Notes under the pieces: model-generated
What the model saw: only the letters and a program-made list of their open reading frames with translations
What the model was told of the DNA's origin: nothing
Database searches by the model: none
Translations under genes and position numbers: made by a program
Origin: Lysobacter sp. FW306-1B-D06B
Lineage (GTDB): Bacteria > Pseudomonadota > Gammaproteobacteria > Xanthomonadales > Xanthomonadaceae
Length of the DNA stretch: 64,000 nt
Direction of reading: 5' to 3'
Assembly (NCBI RefSeq): GCF_038446665.1
Contig: NZ_CP151802.1
Span: 1,674,001 to 1,738,000 of the forward strand
In this document: positions 61,241 to 64,000 of the stretch, one piece after another
Layout of the letters: each line of letters starts with the position of its first letter
Numbering within the stretch: position 1 is the first letter of the stretch

Positions 61241-63082
61241 GTGATCTCCTTCCGCAATTTCGCCCTGCGCCGGGGCGAGCGCCTGCTGCTGTCCAACGTC
61301 GACCTCTCCCTGCACGCCGGCTGGCGCGTGGGCGTGATCGGGCGCAACGGCACCGGCAAGTCGTCGCTGTTCGCCGCCCTGCAGGGCCATGTCGAGGCCG
61401 ACAAGGGCGACATCGACATCCCCGCGCGCGTGCGCATCGCCAGCGTCGCGCAGGAGACTCCCGCGCTGGACGATCCGGCGCTGGACTTCGTCCTCTCCGG
61501 CGATGCCGCGGTGTACGCGGCGATCGTCAAGGAGCGCGACGCGATGGCGCGCGAGGACTGGGAGGCGGTCGCCGATGCGCACCATCTGCTGGAGGAGCTC
61601 GGCGGCTACGATGCCACCGCGCGCGCCGGCAAGCTGCTGCACGGGCTGGGCTTCACGCCCGACACGCACGAGCGCGCGGTGAAGGAGTTCTCCGGCGGCT
61701 GGCGCGTGCGCCTGAACCTGGCGCGTGCGCTGATGACGCCGTCGGATCTGCTGCTGCTCGACGAACCGACCAACCACCTCGACCTCGACGCGGTGCTGTG
61801 GCTGGAACAGTGGCTGCTGAAGTACCCGGGCACGCTGCTGCTGATCTCGCACGATCGCGAGTTCCTCGACGAGATCACCACGCACACGCTCCACCTGCAC
61901 GACGGCAAGGGCAAGCTCTACACGGGCGATTACACCGCCTTCGAGCGCCAGCGCGCCGAGCACCTGCGCCTGCAGCAGATCACCCACGAAAAGGTGCAGG
62001 CCGAGCGCGCCCACCTGCAAAGCTTCATCGACCGCTTCAGCGCCAGCGCGGCCAAGGCCAAGCAGGCGCAGTCGCGCGTCAAGCGCCTGGCCAAGATGGC
62101 CAACACCGAAGCCGTGCGCGTGGAGCGTGCGTTGCGGATCGAGTTCCCGGCGCCGGCAAAGTTGCCGCACGCGTTGCTGCGCGTGACGCATGCCGATTGC
62201 GGTTACGGCGATCACACCGTGCTGCACCAGATCGGCTTCATCCTCGAAGCCGGCGATCGTGTGGCACTGCTGGGGCCCAACGGTGCGGGCAAGTCGACGC
62301 TGGTGAAGTCGCTCGTCGGCGAATTGCCGCTGCTCAGCGGCGAGCGCGGCGGCCATCCGGACCTGCGCATCGGCTACTTCGCCCAGCACACGGTGGAATC
62401 GCTGCAGGAAGGCCGCACGCCCATCGACCACCTGGCCGACATCGCGCCGGGCGTGGCGACGCAGCAGCTGCGCGACTTCCTGGGCAAGTGGAATTTCCCG
62501 GGCGACCGTGCGTTCGAGTCGGTGGATGCGTTCTCCGGCGGCGAGCGCGCGCGGTTGGCGCTGGCGCTGATCGCCTGGCTCAAGCCCAACGTGCTGCTGC
62601 TCGACGAACCGACGAACCACCTCGACCTGGACATGCGCGAAGCGCTGGCCGAGGCGCTGGCGAGTTTCGACGGCGCGATCGTGCTGGTTTCGCACGATCG
62701 CCATCTCATCGGCCTGGTGTGCGAGACGTTCTGGCGCGTGGCCGATGGCGTCGCGCAGCCGTTCGACGGCGACCTCGACGCTTATGCGGTGTGGCTACGC
62801 ACGCGCGACAGCGCGGCCGAGCGGCCGAAGGCGCCGGTCGCCGCTGCGCCCGCAGCGAAGACGGTCGCAAAGGCTCCCAAGGTCAACGCACACAAGCTGG
62901 CGCAGGCCGAGGCGCGCGTCGCCGAACTGGAATCGAAGCTGCATACGCTGGACATGGATCTGGCCGATCCGGATCGCTATGCCGGCGGTGGCACCGATGC
63001 GGCGGCGCTGTCGAAGCAGCGCGATCAGGTGGCTGCGCAGCTGGCCGATGCGGAAGAGGCGTTGCTGGCGTTGTACGGCTGA
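61241..63082 (+). CDS. yheS: ABC-F family ATPase YheS
   Basis: Ribosome-associated ATPase family without membrane domains. The 613-residue product has two ABC domains, each with Walker A (GRNGTGKSS near residue 34, GPNGAGKST near residue 347), signature FSGG and a Walker B DEPTNHLDL. An inter-domain arm of about 80 residues (QITHEKVQAERAHL onward) and a C-terminal coiled-coil tail follow the domains. The layout matches YheS and related ABC-F proteins, which act on stalled or early elongating ribosomes. It begins at GTG 61241. Confidence 0.9.
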   Translation: MISFRNFALRRGERLLLSNVDLSLHAGWRVGVIGRNGTGKSSLFAALQGHVEADKGDIDIPARVRIASVAQETPALDDPALDFVLSGDAAVYAAIVKERDAMAREDWEAVADAHHLLEELGGYDATARAGKLLHGLGFTPDTHERAVKEFSGGWRVRLNLARALMTPSDLLLLDEPTNHLDLDAVLWLEQWLLKYPGTLLLISHDREFLDEITTHTLHLHDGKGKLYTGDYTAFERQRAEHLRLQQITHEKVQAERAHLQSFIDRFSASAAKAKQAQSRVKRLAKMANTEAVRVERALRIEFPAPAKLPHALLRVTHADCGYGDHTVLHQIGFILEAGDRVALLGPNGAGKSTLVKSLVGELPLLSGERGGHPDLRIGYFAQHTVESLQEGRTPIDHLADIAPGVATQQLRDFLGKWNFPGDRAFESVDAFSGGERARLALALIAWLKPNVLLLDEPTNHLDLDMREALAEALASFDGAIVLVSHDRHLIGLVCETFWRVADGVAQPFDGDLDAYAVWLRTRDSAAERPKAPVAAAPAAKTVAKAPKVNAHKLAQAEARVAELESKLHTLDMDLADPDRYAGGGTDAAALSKQRDQVAAQLADAEEALLALYG

Positions 63083-63141
63083 GCGGCTTTCGCGCTGCTG
63101 CTTCGTTCTGCGTTCATCGCGACGGTTTGCCCTCACCCCAA

Positions 63142-63181
63142 CCCCTCTCCCGTCAGCGGGAGAGGGGCTTTGATTTCGTTT
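63142..63181 (+). terminator. CCCCTCTCCC-type hairpin and T-rich tail after yheS
   Basis: CCCCTCTCCC (63142-63151) pairs with GGGAGAGGGG (63158-63167) around a 6-base loop and is followed by CTTTGATTTCGTTT. It belongs to the same hairpin family as those after ftsZ and secA, and here has a T-rich tail. Confidence 0.65.
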
Positions 63182-63185
63182 GACG

Positions 63186-63231
63186 CTCCCGCGGCGGGAG
63201 AGTGACAAGCTCCCTTGTCCCGCTTGCGGGA
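63186..63231. repeat. Two short hairpins between yheS and the PhzF-family gene
   Basis: CTCCCG/CGGGAG (63186-63200) and TCCCGC/GCGGGA (63218-63231) are small palindromes. The second ends in GGGATGACG like the element at 58671. They lie between convergent genes; no coding sequence is seen in 63083-63254. Confidence 0.4.
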
Positions 63232-63254
63232 TGACGGCGCTCTTCGCAGTACGC

Positions 63255-64000
63255 CTACGCCACTTCGACCGTCCGCTCCATCCGCTCGCCGAGCACCGCA
63301 CGGCCTTCGATCGCCACCGCCACCGGCTCGCCGTCGTCGACAGTGACCGTGACGTCCATGAAGCCACCGCGTCCTTCGCCGGTGCGCTGGCGCGCGCGGA
63401 ATCGCACTTCGCCGTTTCGCGTGTCGATCAGCCCGTGTTTCACCAGCCACGCGCCCATCGGACCGTTCGCGTTGCCGGTCACCGGATCCTCGTGGATGCC
63501 GATGCCCGGCGCGAACATGCGCCCGTGCGTCAACGCGTCGCCGCCGTCTTCGGAATCGAGCGTGAAGACGAAGTAGCCCCGGGAGCCCGTGCGCTCGTCC
63601 AGTGCGGCCAGGCGCGTCATGTCCGGCCGCAGCGCATGCAGGCGCGCGCGGCTTCGGATCGGAATCATCAATTTGCCGTGGCCGGTGCTGACGAACTGCA
63701 CCGGACCGCGCCGATCGAACTCGTCCAGAGCGAGACCGAGCGCGAGGGCAAGTTCGTGCACCAGGTCCGGCGACAGCGGCTGGCTGAACGTCGGCGGATT
63801 CTGCTGTATGCGCACGACGATCCCATCCGCGTCGCGGCGCGTTTCCACCGACTGCACACCCGCGCCGGTGAGCTGCCGGCGCACGCCGGGCGCGGCGCCT
63901 TCCAGCGCCAGCGCGAAATGCGCGCCGACCGTCGCGTGGCCGCACACGGGCACTTCGGTCGTGGGCGTGAAGTAGCGGATGTGCATGTCGTGCCCGGAGT
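63255..64000 (-). CDS. PhzF-family isomerase or epimerase, 5'-truncated
   Basis: Only the C-terminal part of about 248 residues is in the window; the start lies past the right edge. It shows the PhzF hallmark RYFTPTTEVPVCGHATVGAHFAL and the EDPVTGNANGPMGAW segment of the second half of the fold. An in-frame ATG at 63986 is internal, since the reading frame continues upstream with SGHD. PhzF proteins catalyse proton-transfer isomerisations. The true substrate cannot be told; a phenazine role is not implied. Confidence 0.85.
   Translation of the reverse strand, partial: SGHDMHIRYFTPTTEVPVCGHATVGAHFALALEGAAPGVRRQLTGAGVQSVETRRDADGIVVRIQQNPPTFSQPLSPDLVHELALALGLALDEFDRRGPVQFVSTGHGKLMIPIRSRARLHALRPDMTRLAALDERTGSRGYFVFTLDSEDGGDALTHGRMFAPGIGIHEDPVTGNANGPMGAWLVKHGLIDTRNGEVRFRARQRTGEGRGGFMDVTVTVDDGEPVAVAIEGRAVLGERMERTVEVA

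Noticed and set aside
63255-63986. A complete PhzF gene starting at ATG 63986
   Set aside because: The frame is open past this codon to the window edge, and the N-terminal part of the family fold is missing, so the gene is truncated by the window.

Overview
The window is a GC-rich gammaproteobacterial chromosome segment with the gene order of the Xanthomonadaceae; Lysobacter or a close relative is the best guess. The pointers are a division/cell-wall (dcw) cluster lacking murD between mraY and ftsW, lpxC-dciA-M23 peptidase-secA next to it, a pilD-pilC-pilB/pilA/pilR/pilS locus, a MutT-ThiE fusion, and an otsB-GH15-otsA operon beside clpB. Genes are dense, many start and stop codons overlap, and I see no tRNA, rRNA, CRISPR, phage or insertion sequence.

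Layout. 1-11966 (+): end of murE, then murF, mraY, ftsW, murG, murC, ddlB, ftsQ and ftsA as one overlapping run, then ftsZ and lpxC, which stand slightly apart. 12190-17639: dciA (-), an M23 peptidase (+) whose start codon overlaps that of dciA, secA, and a Nudix-ThiE fusion. 17666-29468 (all -): coaE, pilD, pilC, pilB, a large membrane protein with a spermidine-synthase-like domain, pilA with a sigma-54 promoter, and the pilR-pilS pair that should drive it. 29686-33536 (+): sucC-sucD and nadE. 33606-40008: bamD (-) divergent from rluD-pgeF-DUF4166-DCC-DUF3574 (+), then an NCS2-type permease and gloA. 40057-44017 (-): otsB, a GH15 hydrolase and otsA, divergent from clpB (+), which has a clear sigma-32 promoter.

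47011-58632 (+) is a vitamin B12 block: promoter, cobalamin riboswitch, the receptor btuB, two paralogous BtuM-like membrane proteins, and nine overlapping genes (cobO, cobB, cbiB, cobD, cobQ, cobU, cobT, cobC, cobS) that adenosylate and amidate corrinoids and attach the nucleotide loop. No corrin-ring genes and no BtuCDF are present here, so the block looks built for uptake and completion of scavenged corrinoids. The window closes with ybaL-yceH (-), the ABC-F ATPase yheS (+) and the 5'-truncated end of a PhzF-family gene (-).

The observations most worth a second look are the tandem BtuM-like pair under riboswitch control, the missing murD, the spermidine-synthase-like membrane protein inside the pilus locus, the GH15 enzyme inside the trehalose operon, the dciA/M23 overlapping start codons, and several hairpin repeat elements between genes.
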